DNA of 64,000 bases, taken from Thiodiazotropha sp040791665 (GTDB taxonomy: Bacteria > Pseudomonadota > Gammaproteobacteria > Chromatiales > Chromatiaceae). The notes under the pieces were generated by a model. The model worked only from the letters and a program-made list of their open reading frames with translations, did not search any database and was not told the DNA's origin. The translations under genes and the position numbers were made by a program. The stretch lies in contig JBFNNX010000010.1 of the NCBI GenBank assembly GCA_040791665.1, positions 186,001-250,000 of the forward strand. Reading direction: 5' to 3'. Position 1 is the first letter of the stretch; each line of letters opens with the position of its first letter. Below are positions 43,825 to 52,316 of the stretch, one piece after another.

Positions 43825-45093
43825 TCAACATTCAAAATTATTCATAAGAATGGTTTCGCGATGCCCAAACGGCTTCCAGGCCGGCGCGATCACATTGGGC
43901 ATTTCCGAGCGGTTCAGCAGGCGGATAGGGGCCAAAGTGAACTCTCCGTAGCGCTGGTTGATATGGTCCATGGCCTGGTTGAGGCGATCCTGACGTTGGT
44001 GATCCGGCTGCAGAAAGTCGAACTGGCAGTCGGCGTACTTGGGATCGAGGGCGGTGATCTGCACCTGGTGGCAGCCTTGGCCGGCCCAGTGGTTGTCGAG
44101 GAAGTCTTGGCACATGGCAACGATCTCCGGGCTATGGTCGGTGGCCGGGTCGCAACGGTATTTGCGGCTGAGATAGCCCTCGTCGATACGTACCCCGATG
44201 TAGAATAGGCTGGCGCGGAAATGGTGCAGGCGCAGTCGGGTGGCTACCTTTTCCGCCATATGCAACAGGAAGGTTTCGACCACCTCGCGCCGGCGTGTGT
44301 TGGGGGGCATGACCTTGCCGTGCCCGATCGATTTCGGCGCATCGACATCGGTATGCACCGGCTCGGGATCGAGCCCCTGGGTCATCAGCCAGATACGCCG
44401 TCCCGGGTTGCCGAAGCGGCGTCCGATCTCGCCAATGGGAAGGCGGCGCATGTCGCCACAGGTATAGACACCCCGTTCCGCCAGGTAGCGTCCGATGCCC
44501 TTGGCGATACCGCACAATTCAGTGACCGGTACCCTGGCGAGGGTTCGCTGTGCCACGCCCGGGGGGATAATGGTCAGGCCGTTGGGTTTGTTGAGTTTGG
44601 CGGCGTACTTGGCAGTGGTCTTGTCGCCACCGACGCCCACCGAGCAGAGTACCCCTCCGGAGGCCTCCGACACTGTTTGCTTGACCTGTCGCGCGACCTG
44701 TTGCGGGGTGCCGAGAAGGCGTTGGCAATGAGTGATATCGAGGAAGGCTTCATCGACGGAGAAGATCTCCATGTCCGGGGTGACGGTTGAGAGCGCCTTC
44801 ATGATACGGGAGGAGACCTGGGCATAGCGCTCCGGGTGGGCCGGCACCTGCAGAAACCCGGGACAGATCCGTCGGGCCTCTTTCAGCCGCATGCCGGTGT
44901 GCACGCCATAGGCGCGTGCCTCATAGGAGCAGGTAATGATGCAGGTCCCCTGGGAGCCGTTGGTAATACCGATAGGGCGTCCCTGCAACTCCGGGTGGTC
45001 GATCTGCTCCACGCTGCAGAAGAAGGCGTTCATATCCACCAGGATCATGGCGCGGGACCAGTAGGCGTTGGGTTGGGTGTTGTCGTAACGCAT
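43825..45093 (-). CDS. umuC: UmuC-like Y-family DNA polymerase
   Basis: 422 residues, the UmuC length. Polymerase active-site motifs are MILVDMNAFFCSVEQ and FSVDEAFLDI, with YEARAYGVHTGM and SVGVGGDKTTAKYAAKLNKP typical of the family. It copies past DNA lesions and is error-prone. UmuC proteins usually work with cleaved UmuD; here the gene directly downstream of a LexA-type protein may rely on another UmuD. The last codons (NNFEC) are encoded by an AT-rich repeat end. A second in-frame ATG at 45048 lies just before the catalytic strand and is a possible shorter start. Confidence 0.88.
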   Translation of the reverse strand: MRYDNTQPNAYWSRAMILVDMNAFFCSVEQIDHPELQGRPIGITNGSQGTCIITCSYEARAYGVHTGMRLKEARRICPGFLQVPAHPERYAQVSSRIMKALSTVTPDMEIFSVDEAFLDITHCQRLLGTPQQVARQVKQTVSEASGGVLCSVGVGGDKTTAKYAAKLNKPNGLTIIPPGVAQRTLARVPVTELCGIAKGIGRYLAERGVYTCGDMRRLPIGEIGRRFGNPGRRIWLMTQGLDPEPVHTDVDAPKSIGHGKVMPPNTRRREVVETFLLHMAEKVATRLRLHHFRASLFYIGVRIDEGYLSRKYRCDPATDHSPEIVAMCQDFLDNHWAGQGCHQVQITALDPKYADCQFDFLQPDHQRQDRLNQAMDHINQRYGEFTLAPIRLLNRSEMPNVIAPAWKPFGHRETILMNNFEC

Positions 45094-45116
45094 GGGCGTG
45101 GGTTAATTCAAAATTA

Positions 45117-45713
45117 TCAGTATCGTCTCAGCTGAGAGACCAGTACCCCCTGAATGCGTACCCGCTTTGCCGCATAGATCATGGGGGGGATATCGGGGTT
45201 CTCGGCAATCAGCTTGATGCGGCCGCTCTTGAGGCGCCTGAGGCGTTTGAGGGTGGCCTCTTCGTCATCGATCAATGCCACCACGATGGCGTTATCCTCG
45301 GCGGTATCGCAGCGCTCTATGATTACCAGGTCGCCATCGAGAATGCCAATGCCGATCATGGAGTCCCCCTTGACCTGCAGGGCGTAGCGGTTGTCGCCGA
45401 GCAGGTAGTCGGCCAGGTCGAGGCGGTCCTGACCGGGGATAGCCTCGATGGGCTGACCTGCGGCAATGATGCCCAACAGAGGCAGGCTCAGTTTTGACAT
45501 CTGTGCCGTTTCCGCCAGTTCGATGCCGCGCTTACGGCCGGCTATCAGGCGTATTGCGTCCGCCTCGGCCAGGGCCTGTACATGGCGATGGGCAGTGCCT
45601 TTGGAACTGATGCCGATGCCTTCGGCAATCTCGATCAGCGAAGGGGCATATCCCCGCCTTTTCAGGTAGCGGCGGATAAAGGTCAGAACCCGGTCCTGGG
45701 TAGGGGTCAACAT
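45117..45713 (-). CDS. lexA: LexA-type SOS repressor/autopeptidase, local regulator of umuC
   Basis: 198 residues. The N-terminal winged helix (TPTQDRVLTFIRRYLKRRGY, APSLIEIAEGIGISSKGTAH) is LexA-like. The peptidase part has the cleavage site Ala85-Gly86 (IIAAGQP), nucleophile Ser118 (KGDSMIG) and general base Lys156 (EATLKRL). RecA-stimulated self-cleavage should release repression after damage. Its promoter has two GTTC-N7-GTTC repeats; one overlaps the GGAG ribosome binding site next to the ATG. The gene is 24 bases upstream of umuC. It is probably an extra LexA with its own operator type, and whether a main lexA exists elsewhere is not visible here. Confidence 0.88.
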   Translation of the reverse strand: MLTPTQDRVLTFIRRYLKRRGYAPSLIEIAEGIGISSKGTAHRHVQALAEADAIRLIAGRKRGIELAETAQMSKLSLPLLGIIAAGQPIEAIPGQDRLDLADYLLGDNRYALQVKGDSMIGIGILDGDLVIIERCDTAEDNAIVVALIDDEEATLKRLRRLKSGRIKLIAENPDIPPMIYAAKRVRIQGVLVSQLRRY

Positions 45714-45717
45714 ATTA

Positions 45718-45732
45718 GTTCTCCAAATGTTC
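45718..45732 (+). promoter_or_regulatory. LexA operator, proximal (GTTC-N7-GTTC)
   Basis: GTTC-TCCAAAT-GTTC lies four bases upstream of the lexA-like ATG. Read on the minus strand it covers the GGAG ribosome binding site. The GTTC-N7-GTTC direct repeat is the LexA box type described for Alphaproteobacteria, not the CTGT-N8-ACAG type of most Gammaproteobacteria. Confidence 0.7.
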
Positions 45733-45753
45733 TGTCGGGTGTTTTAGAGTATA

Positions 45754-45768
45754 GAACATTAGGAGAAC
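45754..45768 (-). promoter_or_regulatory. LexA operator, distal (inverted second copy)
   Basis: GAAC-ATTAGGA-GAAC is the reverse of GTTC-TCCTAAT-GTTC and differs from the proximal box by one base. The two boxes lie back to back 21 bases apart, suggesting cooperative binding over the promoter. Confidence 0.7.
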
Positions 45769-45784
45769 TGTAAACGGGGGCTTT

Positions 45785-45874
45785 GAATTTTGAATTGTGG
45801 TGTTCGCTTCGTTCACAACTTCTTTAAAAATAGCTGTACGCGCAGCGCACGCAGCAATTCATAATTCAAAATTA
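45785..45874. repeat. AT-rich MITE-like element (90 bp)
   Basis: Ends are GAATTTTGAATT and AATTCAAAATTA, an 11 of 12 inverted match. The interior has a hairpin-like TGTTCGCTTCGTTCACA and GCGCAGCGCAC. Closest copies are at 62924-63011 and 59709-59775. Confidence 0.8.
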
Positions 45875-45948
45875 AATGAAGTCCTTTGTAATTGGTCGAG
45901 AAATTCTCTATATTCTCATGATAAATAAAAGATATTTTGGGGATGATC

Positions 45949-46302
45949 ATGCCTAACCGGACCCTGCAGCGTCTTGCGCTGATTCTTGCTATCGTGATGT
46001 TGAGCGTATGGGGAACGATCCTGATCGTCGATCCTCATCTGATCGCCGGCTATTTCAGTGTTGAGCCGGTCAATCATGCGTTTGCCGGTATGATGGGAGG
46101 GGCCCTGTTGGGATTGGCCTTTATCTCATTGGCCGGTGTTACCCGATGGATGCAAACACCACGGGCACTGGGCGTAGCCATGGCCATTCTGGTGGTGGAA
46201 ACCGCCTATCTGATGCTGGGCTCAGGCGACATGTTGGTGACCCTTCCCACCACCATCAGTCTGGTGACCGCCGCCGCTGTGGCCTTCTTTCTGCTTGTCT
46301 GA
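45949..46302 (+). CDS. Small four-helix membrane protein
   Basis: 117 residues with about four membrane segments covering most of the length (ALILAIVMLSVWGTILIV, AFAGMMGGALLGLAFISLAG, LGVAMAILVVETAYLML, TTISLVTAAAVAFFLLV). GGGG lies six bases before the ATG at 45949; alternative starts at 45943 and 45937 are less well spaced. I do not recognise a family and the context gives no clue. Confidence 0.65.
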   Translation: MPNRTLQRLALILAIVMLSVWGTILIVDPHLIAGYFSVEPVNHAFAGMMGGALLGLAFISLAGVTRWMQTPRALGVAMAILVVETAYLMLGSGDMLVTLPTTISLVTAAAVAFFLLV

Positions 46303-46746
46303 ATGTTCGCGTCTGCCAGCTTTTGGTGGTTCGGGTACAGGTACGGATTCGAAATGTTACAGAGCTGAATCGTGTTCATACGGGGAGGCTCGACGGTGAC
46401 TGAGCCAGTGACCGGATCCTCAATATGAAAATTCTTTCAAATCAATAACAAGTATCATCCTGGTATACCCGATGTCACGTCCTTAGATGCGGGGATAGGG
46501 AATAGAAATCGCCAAATGCATCATAAATCGCAAAAATTAACTTCTGATAATGCGTGAAATTGGTATATAATTCCCAATTAAGGCATCCGGACTGGGCTGA
46601 TAAATTAGAAATCGATACTAATCTATAGTATGTAAGCCAAAGCCAGGAGGGAGCAGCACGAACAGGAGAAGACCTGCGGCGACAAGGTGGAGTTAAATCG
46701 CATCCGCCTGATTGGCCAGGGTACAAAATTGTTACGTGGGGGATCT
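46303..46746. other. Intergenic region upstream of the two-component regulator
   Basis: About 440 bases that should hold the promoter of the regulator gene at 46747. No gene, no strong repeat and no YTTAAK-N5-YTTAAK pair is visible in it. GGGGGA precedes the regulator ATG. Confidence 0.45.
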
Positions 46747-47439
46747 ATGTCAAGTGCGATAAATCTGCTGCTTGTCGAAGACGATGAAATGTTGGGTGAT
46801 GGTATCCAGACCGTGTTGACGCGGCGTGGATTGGCGATCGACTGGGTACGCGATGGCCTCTCAGCCATGCAGTCATTGAAGACCACCCGGTACGATGTGC
46901 TGTTGCTCGATTTGAATATTCCTTGGCTCTCCGGATTGGAGGTCTTGGCCCGTCTTCGTTCGGATGGAAATCAGATACCCGTGCTTGTATTGACGGCGCG
47001 TTCCGAGGTTGTCGATCGTGTCCAGGCGCTGGACGGTGGTGCGGATGACTATGTGGTTAAGCCATTCGATATCGAAGAGCTATGTGCGCGTATACGCGCA
47101 CTTCATCGTCGTCACAGTGGTCAGGAAGAAGAGCTTTTGCGTCATGGCGATCTTATTCTCGACCCATCTGCCCACACGGTAACCATACAGAACAATGAAG
47201 TATCACTGTCGGTAAAGGAGTTTGATATTCTCCAGAGCCTGATGGAGAACATGGGTCGGGTGATGTCGCGAAGAAAGCTCAGTGAGAAGATATACTGCCT
47301 GGATGACGATGTTGAGAGTAATGCCATCGAAGTTCATATCCATCATCTACGCAAGAAGCTGGGAGAGCATCCGATTCGCACCGTAAGAGGTGTGGGCTAT
47401 GTCATAGAGAAGCCCGCGGGTGGAGTGGCAAAACGATAG
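46747..47439 (+). CDS. QseB/PmrA-like OmpR-family response regulator
   Basis: 230 residues: a receiver (LLLVEDDEMLGDGIQ, phosphoacceptor context LLLDLNIPWLSGLEVL, VVKPFDIEELCARIRALHRRHSG) and a winged helix (KEFDILQSLMENMGRVMSRR, EVHIHHLRKKLGEHPIRTVRGVGYVI). The receiver strongly resembles QseB/PmrA/TctD regulators, whose known sites are YTTAAK-N5-YTTAAK. Exactly such sites lie upstream of both nine-heme cytochromes. I set the start at the ATG at 46747; the frame opens 20 codons earlier. The kinase gene is 454 bases downstream, separated by a repeat. Confidence 0.87.
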   Translation: MSSAINLLLVEDDEMLGDGIQTVLTRRGLAIDWVRDGLSAMQSLKTTRYDVLLLDLNIPWLSGLEVLARLRSDGNQIPVLVLTARSEVVDRVQALDGGADDYVVKPFDIEELCARIRALHRRHSGQEEELLRHGDLILDPSAHTVTIQNNEVSLSVKEFDILQSLMENMGRVMSRRKLSEKIYCLDDDVESNAIEVHIHHLRKKLGEHPIRTVRGVGYVIEKPAGGVAKR

Positions 47440-47676
47440 TATTAACAGGTCATTGTTCATAGTAGCTTCACGAAGCTTTGTATATCTGTCCATATAATAT
47501 TCTGCTTAACGGCAGGTTTCCGACAGCCAATCCCGATAACTCAGCAGCACGATCTTTTCGTGTTGACTTTAATGGTATCGATAACACAACGATTTCCTAT
47601 TTTTCCTCCGCACCCTCTGCTAATTTGATATATAGCGGATATTGGATGGAAACGGTTTATGCTCAGTTCGATAGGT

Positions 47677-47818
47677 TAGGGCCTGTTAACACTAATCCAA
47701 TGTGCCCTGTTGTGCCTGAAAAAGCGCCAATCAAGGCGCACCCCAAGGGTACTTCCTTCGGGGCGCACCCCAAGGGTACTTCCTTCGGGGCGTATTGGAT
47801 TAGTGTTAACAGGCCCTA
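47677..47818. repeat. MITE-like element with perfect 25-bp inverted ends
   Basis: The left end (47677-47701, TAGGGCCTGTTAACACTAAT and on) is exactly inverted at 47794-47818. The middle holds two tandem 27-base units. Half or fragment copies lie at 15609-15660 and 32901-32915. No coding capacity, so a non-autonomous element. Confidence 0.88.
47737..47790. repeat. Tandem 27-base duplication inside the MITE-like element
   Basis: Two exact copies of a unit containing CCCCAAGGGTACTTCC then TTCGGGG stand end to end. Each unit can fold (CCCCAAGG with CCTTCGGGG, imperfect). With two copies only, this is a duplication, not a CRISPR array. Confidence 0.85.
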
Positions 47819-47893
47819 GTAGTCGGTATGGCGAACCGGCTGGATAGAAACAGATTCAGTGCTATGAATTATCACCGTGCAAAGGAGTTATAG

Positions 47894-49246
47894 ATGGTTG
47901 TGCGTTCCATAAGCCTGCGTCTCCTGATTATGCTGCTGATTTCGACGCTGCTGTTATGGGGCACGATCCTCTATTTCACCTGGTGGAGGACCAGCAGTGA
48001 AATTGATCGGGTTTACAATGCCGAATTGGCATTGGTTGCCCAGCTGCTGGCGGTTGCGACAGAGCACGAATCGGATGAGTTCGATCTGGATGAGTATCAG
48101 GCAGATTTGAGTGAGTCAGGCTATATATTTCCTCTGCTGTTTCAGGTCTGGTCCCATGAAAACAGGTTGATGATACGTGGACCGGAAGCACCTGTTTTTC
48201 CGCTTTCAAATTCCACCGCCGATGGCTATACAGACAGTAAAATAGATGGTCAGGGTTGGCGTGTCTATACCTTGAACCTTAAGAACCACGACTTCCGTGT
48301 ACAGGTTGCGCGCAGCCATATGACAAGCAGGGAGTTGGTTCGCGACTTTGTTGTAGATGTCATAAAACCCTTGTTGATCGCACTGCCTCTATCGGTAATT
48401 CTCTGGTTGATTGTGCATAAAGGTCTGCAACCGCTGAGGGTTGTGACGCGTCTGATCAAAGAGCGTGACTACGACCATCTCAATCCAGTTCACACGACGC
48501 ATGTACCCAAGGAAATCGCGGGAATGGTGGATGCCTTGAATGGATTGCTGGTGAGATTGAAGCAAGCCATCGACCGAAACAGTCGGTTTACCGCTGATGT
48601 GGCGCATGAGTTACGGACACCGATAGCCGGTATGCTTGTACAGCTTCAGTCGAGCACAGACGGTTATAAGGAAGAAAAAGGAAAAAGGGCGTTCGAGCAG
48701 ATCAAGAAAGGGTTGAGTCGTCTGAATCATGTGATCAATCAATTGCTGGTGCTGTCTTCAATCGAGCCGGGAAAGATTCGTCATAGCTTTACGGAACTGG
48801 ATCTGGAGATGTTGGCACAGGAGGTATTGGCGGATATCTCACCGCAGGCGTTAAGTAAAGAGATCGATTTGGCGTTGGAGTGCAGTGAATCCGTCTCCAT
48901 GGAGGGCAACCGGGAGCTGGTTGGACTGTTACTCGGCAACCTAGTCAGCAATGCCATTAAATTTACCCCGAACAAGAGTCATGTAACGATCACAATTACC
49001 CGTGTCGAGGATGGGGTGACGCTATGTGTAGAGGATGAGGGTCCGGGTATCCCGGATGACAAGAAAAAATGGGTTTTTGAACGTCTCAATCGCCTGCCGG
49101 GGGGTACGGAATCAGGAGCCGGATTGGGGCTTTCCATAGTTAAGGAAATCTGTGAACTCCATCAAGGAAATATCATTTTAAGCGATCCTGAACGGGGCAA
49201 CGGGTTAATTGTGAAATTGTTCTTTCCAGGCTTAAGAAAACCTTAA
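47894..49246 (+). CDS. QseC-like sensor histidine kinase
   Basis: 450 residues. The N-terminus (VVRSISLRLLIMLLISTLLLWGTILY) and a periplasmic domain of about 125 residues, second membrane segment near 157-178, HAMP-like linker, HisKA with DVAHELRTPIAGM, and HATPase with NLVSNAIKFTP, EDEGPGIP and GAGLGLSIV match the QseC/PmrB-like class. AAGGAG precedes the ATG. Its partner is almost certainly the regulator at 46747. The regulator box for cytochrome 2 begins inside the last codons of this gene. Confidence 0.85.
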   Translation: MVVRSISLRLLIMLLISTLLLWGTILYFTWWRTSSEIDRVYNAELALVAQLLAVATEHESDEFDLDEYQADLSESGYIFPLLFQVWSHENRLMIRGPEAPVFPLSNSTADGYTDSKIDGQGWRVYTLNLKNHDFRVQVARSHMTSRELVRDFVVDVIKPLLIALPLSVILWLIVHKGLQPLRVVTRLIKERDYDHLNPVHTTHVPKEIAGMVDALNGLLVRLKQAIDRNSRFTADVAHELRTPIAGMLVQLQSSTDGYKEEKGKRAFEQIKKGLSRLNHVINQLLVLSSIEPGKIRHSFTELDLEMLAQEVLADISPQALSKEIDLALECSESVSMEGNRELVGLLLGNLVSNAIKFTPNKSHVTITITRVEDGVTLCVEDEGPGIPDDKKKWVFERLNRLPGGTESGAGLGLSIVKEICELHQGNIILSDPERGNGLIVKLFFPGLRKP

Positions 49247-49263
49247 TGATGTCCTGCTAGGTT
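49231..49263 (+). promoter_or_regulatory. QseB/PmrA-type box and extended -10 upstream of cytochrome 2
   Basis: CTTAAG-N5-CTTAAT (49231-49247) is an exact YTTAAK-N5-YTTAAK match, followed after seven bases by TGC-TAGGTT. The spacing equals that at 38012-38044. The first half overlaps the 3' end of the kinase gene; the cytochrome ATG is 100 bases downstream of the -10. Confidence 0.68.
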
Positions 49264-49362
49264 AAGTGTTAGCCACCAGACTGCCCGATGGAACGACCTA
49301 AAAAACAACATGTGCAGTCCAGTTATTCGCCTTAATAATTATACCTGGGGAGAGACTCCTGA

Positions 49363-52257
49363 ATGATTACCACCGGAAAGACACTGTCCAGTGTCAGGCT
49401 ATCGATGCTGTTATTCGTTGCTATGAGTGTTGTCTACTCCGGCAACCTCTTGGCGGGTAAAGAATCCTCCAGATTTGATATCGAAAAGGCGAATTGGGAG
49501 GCCGAAAAAGCGCGTTTACTGGTAAAAGGCAACGGCGGTAAGAACCGGGAAGTCACTCTGACGAACAGCGCAACCGGGGAGGTTTTGGGATCGGTTGTTT
49601 CCAAAGACGATGACTGGGTGCTCAAGATAACCATTTCTGACAATGCGGACGTCCCCTGTAAGGTGGCCGCCAAGCGCATGGAAGACGGAGTGACGGATGA
49701 GAAAAGAGTTCGCCGGGCACCCGACAACTGCGATGACGGTACAGGTGGAGGCGCTGACAACAAACCGCCGACAGCGAATGCCAATGGCCCCTACGCGGGC
49801 AACACCAATGTCGAGATCGCATTCTCCAGCACCGGATCGAACGATCCGGAAAACGGTGCACTCTCATATCTATGGGATTTCGGTGATGGAAACAGCAGTA
49901 CCCAAGCTGATCCTGTGCACGCATACGGTAATGCCGGCAATTATAATGTCAGTCTCACCGTGACGGATGAGGATGGCGCAACGGATAGTGACGGGACAAC
50001 CGCAACCGTCACCGATGAGGGTGAGCCACCGGTGGTATCGGATGTCTCCATCAACTCCACCAGCCAGAACGGTACGCCTATCGATCCGGTGCCCGAGCAG
50101 CCCATCATCAACAGTAACGGCTACAGGGTCTTTGCGGTAAATGATCTGGGTATGCACTGCGGTGATTTCGATACCCGTATCTCGAGTATCCTGCCACCCT
50201 TCAATGTGCTGCATGCAACGGTTATCGAACGTGGCCTGGAGCCGAATATCCTGGGCCGGGATGACGGTGTCGAGGTCTACTATTCCGCTGCGTCCAACCC
50301 GGCTGATCCGATCCTTACAGGGATCAATTCCGCAGGTTCGGGTCCGGTATACTCCAGCATGGTCAATGGCGTTGTCTTCAAGACCAATTTCTGGGATGTG
50401 GCGCGTACGGCCTATGATCCCTTCTATCCGCCGGGCATACTACCGGCGTTCTATCCTGCGACCCCGGTGGACGGTATTCTCGACCTTGGTCTGCCGATGC
50501 CGAATGTGGAGCAACTCTATCTGGGTGACCATGGCTTGACCGCCGATCAACAGGCGATGCCTGGCCGTCACGGGCCGTATACCGAGAATGCCGAGGAGCG
50601 TTTCGAGGCTTTCGTCGTCGATCAGCCGTTCTTCATCGATATCTTGACCACGACGGCCGGTGCGGAAGTCGACCGCAACTTTCAATTCGGCTATGTAGTG
50701 GAAGGCGTCAACTGGTTCGAGGCTCCTGGTATACCGATCACGGCGTTTGATGACTTCGGTCGCGAAAATCCCTGGCCGCTCTACCGCGTGCAGGCCAAGA
50801 TCGGCGGTAATCCCGTGGCGACTGTGGATACGGTGGTGCCGATCTCCGGTGAAGCCAATTGCGGTGCCTGTCATGGTCATCCCGAGGATGGCGGCAATGG
50901 TGCGGCCACCGGTCAGCTTGCTGCAGTAGCCTCTGCCTTTGATGACGATCCTCTCTATGGCGAGGTGCCTCTCGAGGTAAGCAAGGAGTATGCAGCAGAC
51001 CTCAATCTGGTACGCCTGCATGATATGAAGCATCAGGACAAATACCCTGAAGGATACGGCACCCTTGAAGAGAATGCGCCTGTCGTCTGCCAGCAGTGTC
51101 ACTACACGCCGGCCCTCGACCTGGCACAGCTTGGGCCGTTGGGACCGGAATTCGACCCTTATGGCGGCTTCGCAAATGGTCGCAATCAGATCAATGTGAA
51201 GAGTATGTCCAATGTCATGCATAGCCACCATGGCAGCCTGCGAGATGACCACGGAGAGCTGCTCTTCCCAACCATGCCGGCGGCTGACAAGGACGAGTTC
51301 GGTATTGTCGGCAACAATGACGAGCGCAGGCAAGTGCTCGACGAGACCTGTTATCAGTGTCATCCCGGTCGCCGTACCGATTGTCTGCGCGGTGCCATGG
51401 CCAATGGCGGTATGCTGTGCCAGGATTGCCATGGCGACATGATGCAGGTGGGCAGTGACTTCACCGATGGTGTATCGCCGTCAAATCCGGGCGCATTCGT
51501 TCTGGGAGGTGATTTCTACACCAATCCGGAAACGCCTCGCGTGCCCTGGGCCAACGAACCGGGTTGCGGTTCATGCCATACCGGTGATGCGATGGACAAC
51601 CTGGCGGGGATGGCGGGAACCGTGGTGAATCCGGCGGATACCGATGGTAATCCAGACCATATCCGCCTGTTCCAGGCGTACCGCACCGGAGACATCAAGG
51701 CGACGCCTATCGTGCCGGATAACAAGCGTTTTGCGGAGAATGTTATCGAGGCCGACAATCCGGCGGTCCGCGGCCCGGACGATCCCCGCATCGGCAACCC
51801 AATGCTTTATCGTGTGAGCATTGGGCATGAGGGGGTTTTTTGTGAGGCCTGCCACGGTTCGACTCACGGTATATGGCCGAACAAGAATGAGTTGGCAAAT
51901 GATAACGTTGCCGCAAACCAGTTGCAGGGCCACAAGGGTACTATCGTCGAGTGTAGCACCTGTCACGAGGGTGACTTGGGGAACACTCTGGGCGGACCAC
52001 ACGGTATGCACCCGGTCGGTGCGACAAGCTTTGCCGACGGTGGTCACGAAGAGCTGGCGAAAAATAATTCCGGTCAGTGTAAAGCGTGCCACGGTCCGGA
52101 CGGGCTTGGGACCGTACTCTCACGCATGGCGACAGACCGTGTTCTTGAATGCGACAGCCGTACAAGCTTCTGCCCGGATGGCGATAGCGCTGAATTTCCC
52201 AAGGGCTATATGGTCGGTTGTGTCGAGTGTCACGAGAATGAGATAAATCACGACTGA
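49363..52257 (+). CDS. Exported nine-heme c-type cytochrome with PKD domain (cytochrome 2)
   Basis: 964 residues with signal peptide (LLFVAMSVVYSGNLLAG). A short beta domain (about 36-122, WEAEKARLLVKGNGGKNREV) and a PKD domain (about 134-218, ANGPYAGN, YLWDFGDGNSS) come first; PKD modules often mediate surface or protein contacts. The shared domain with FAVNDLGMHCGDF and LPPFNVLHATV follows. Nine CXXCH sites lie at about residues 500, 576, 663, 686, 735, 827, 864, 906 and 953. Paralogous to cytochrome 1 in the N-terminal domain, haem number and LHDM segment. A surface or periplasmic electron carrier is inferred; the redox partner is unknown. GGGGAGAG precedes the ATG and a strong terminator follows. 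Confidence 0.88.
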   Translation: MITTGKTLSSVRLSMLLFVAMSVVYSGNLLAGKESSRFDIEKANWEAEKARLLVKGNGGKNREVTLTNSATGEVLGSVVSKDDDWVLKITISDNADVPCKVAAKRMEDGVTDEKRVRRAPDNCDDGTGGGADNKPPTANANGPYAGNTNVEIAFSSTGSNDPENGALSYLWDFGDGNSSTQADPVHAYGNAGNYNVSLTVTDEDGATDSDGTTATVTDEGEPPVVSDVSINSTSQNGTPIDPVPEQPIINSNGYRVFAVNDLGMHCGDFDTRISSILPPFNVLHATVIERGLEPNILGRDDGVEVYYSAASNPADPILTGINSAGSGPVYSSMVNGVVFKTNFWDVARTAYDPFYPPGILPAFYPATPVDGILDLGLPMPNVEQLYLGDHGLTADQQAMPGRHGPYTENAEERFEAFVVDQPFFIDILTTTAGAEVDRNFQFGYVVEGVNWFEAPGIPITAFDDFGRENPWPLYRVQAKIGGNPVATVDTVVPISGEANCGACHGHPEDGGNGAATGQLAAVASAFDDDPLYGEVPLEVSKEYAADLNLVRLHDMKHQDKYPEGYGTLEENAPVVCQQCHYTPALDLAQLGPLGPEFDPYGGFANGRNQINVKSMSNVMHSHHGSLRDDHGELLFPTMPAADKDEFGIVGNNDERRQVLDETCYQCHPGRRTDCLRGAMANGGMLCQDCHGDMMQVGSDFTDGVSPSNPGAFVLGGDFYTNPETPRVPWANEPGCGSCHTGDAMDNLAGMAGTVVNPADTDGNPDHIRLFQAYRTGDIKATPIVPDNKRFAENVIEADNPAVRGPDDPRIGNPMLYRVSIGHEGVFCEACHGSTHGIWPNKNELANDNVAANQLQGHKGTIVECSTCHEGDLGNTLGGPHGMHPVGATSFADGGHEELAKNNSGQCKACHGPDGLGTVLSRMATDRVLECDSRTSFCPDGDSAEFPKGYMVGCVECHENEINHD

Positions 52258-52274
52258 TTGGCTGGTTTACCCTT

Positions 52275-52308
52275 ACCCGCGTGTTCTCCCCACACGCGGG
52301 TTTTTTTT
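52275..52308 (+). terminator. Rho-independent terminator of cytochrome 2
   Basis: A perfect 10-bp stem (ACCCGCGTGT with ACACGCGGGT), seven-base loop and eight Ts. It ends just before the convergent binding-protein gene. Confidence 0.93.
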
Positions 52309-52316
52309 GCCCTCAG

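Larger units (their letters stand above)
47440..47893. other. Spacer between regulator and kinase with MITE-like repeat
   Basis: About 450 bases split what is normally a tight regulator-kinase operon. The right third is the 142-bp repeat with internal tandem duplication. The left part has no gene; a frame running through it (47478-47819) is not credible. Confidence 0.55.

Noticed and set aside
47737..47790. Possible CRISPR-like repeat
   Set aside because: Only two identical 27-base units stand directly end to end without spacers, and no cas gene is near. It is a tandem duplication inside a MITE-like element.
47478..47819. 113-codon open frame between regulator and kinase
   Set aside because: Its second half is the MITE-like repeat and the duplicated unit gives a repeated peptide; no ribosome binding site.
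50440..51432. 330-codon open frame on the minus strand
   Set aside because: It lies wholly antisense within cytochrome 2, whose nine haem motifs prove the plus-strand frame. The long opposite frame is a codon-usage shadow.
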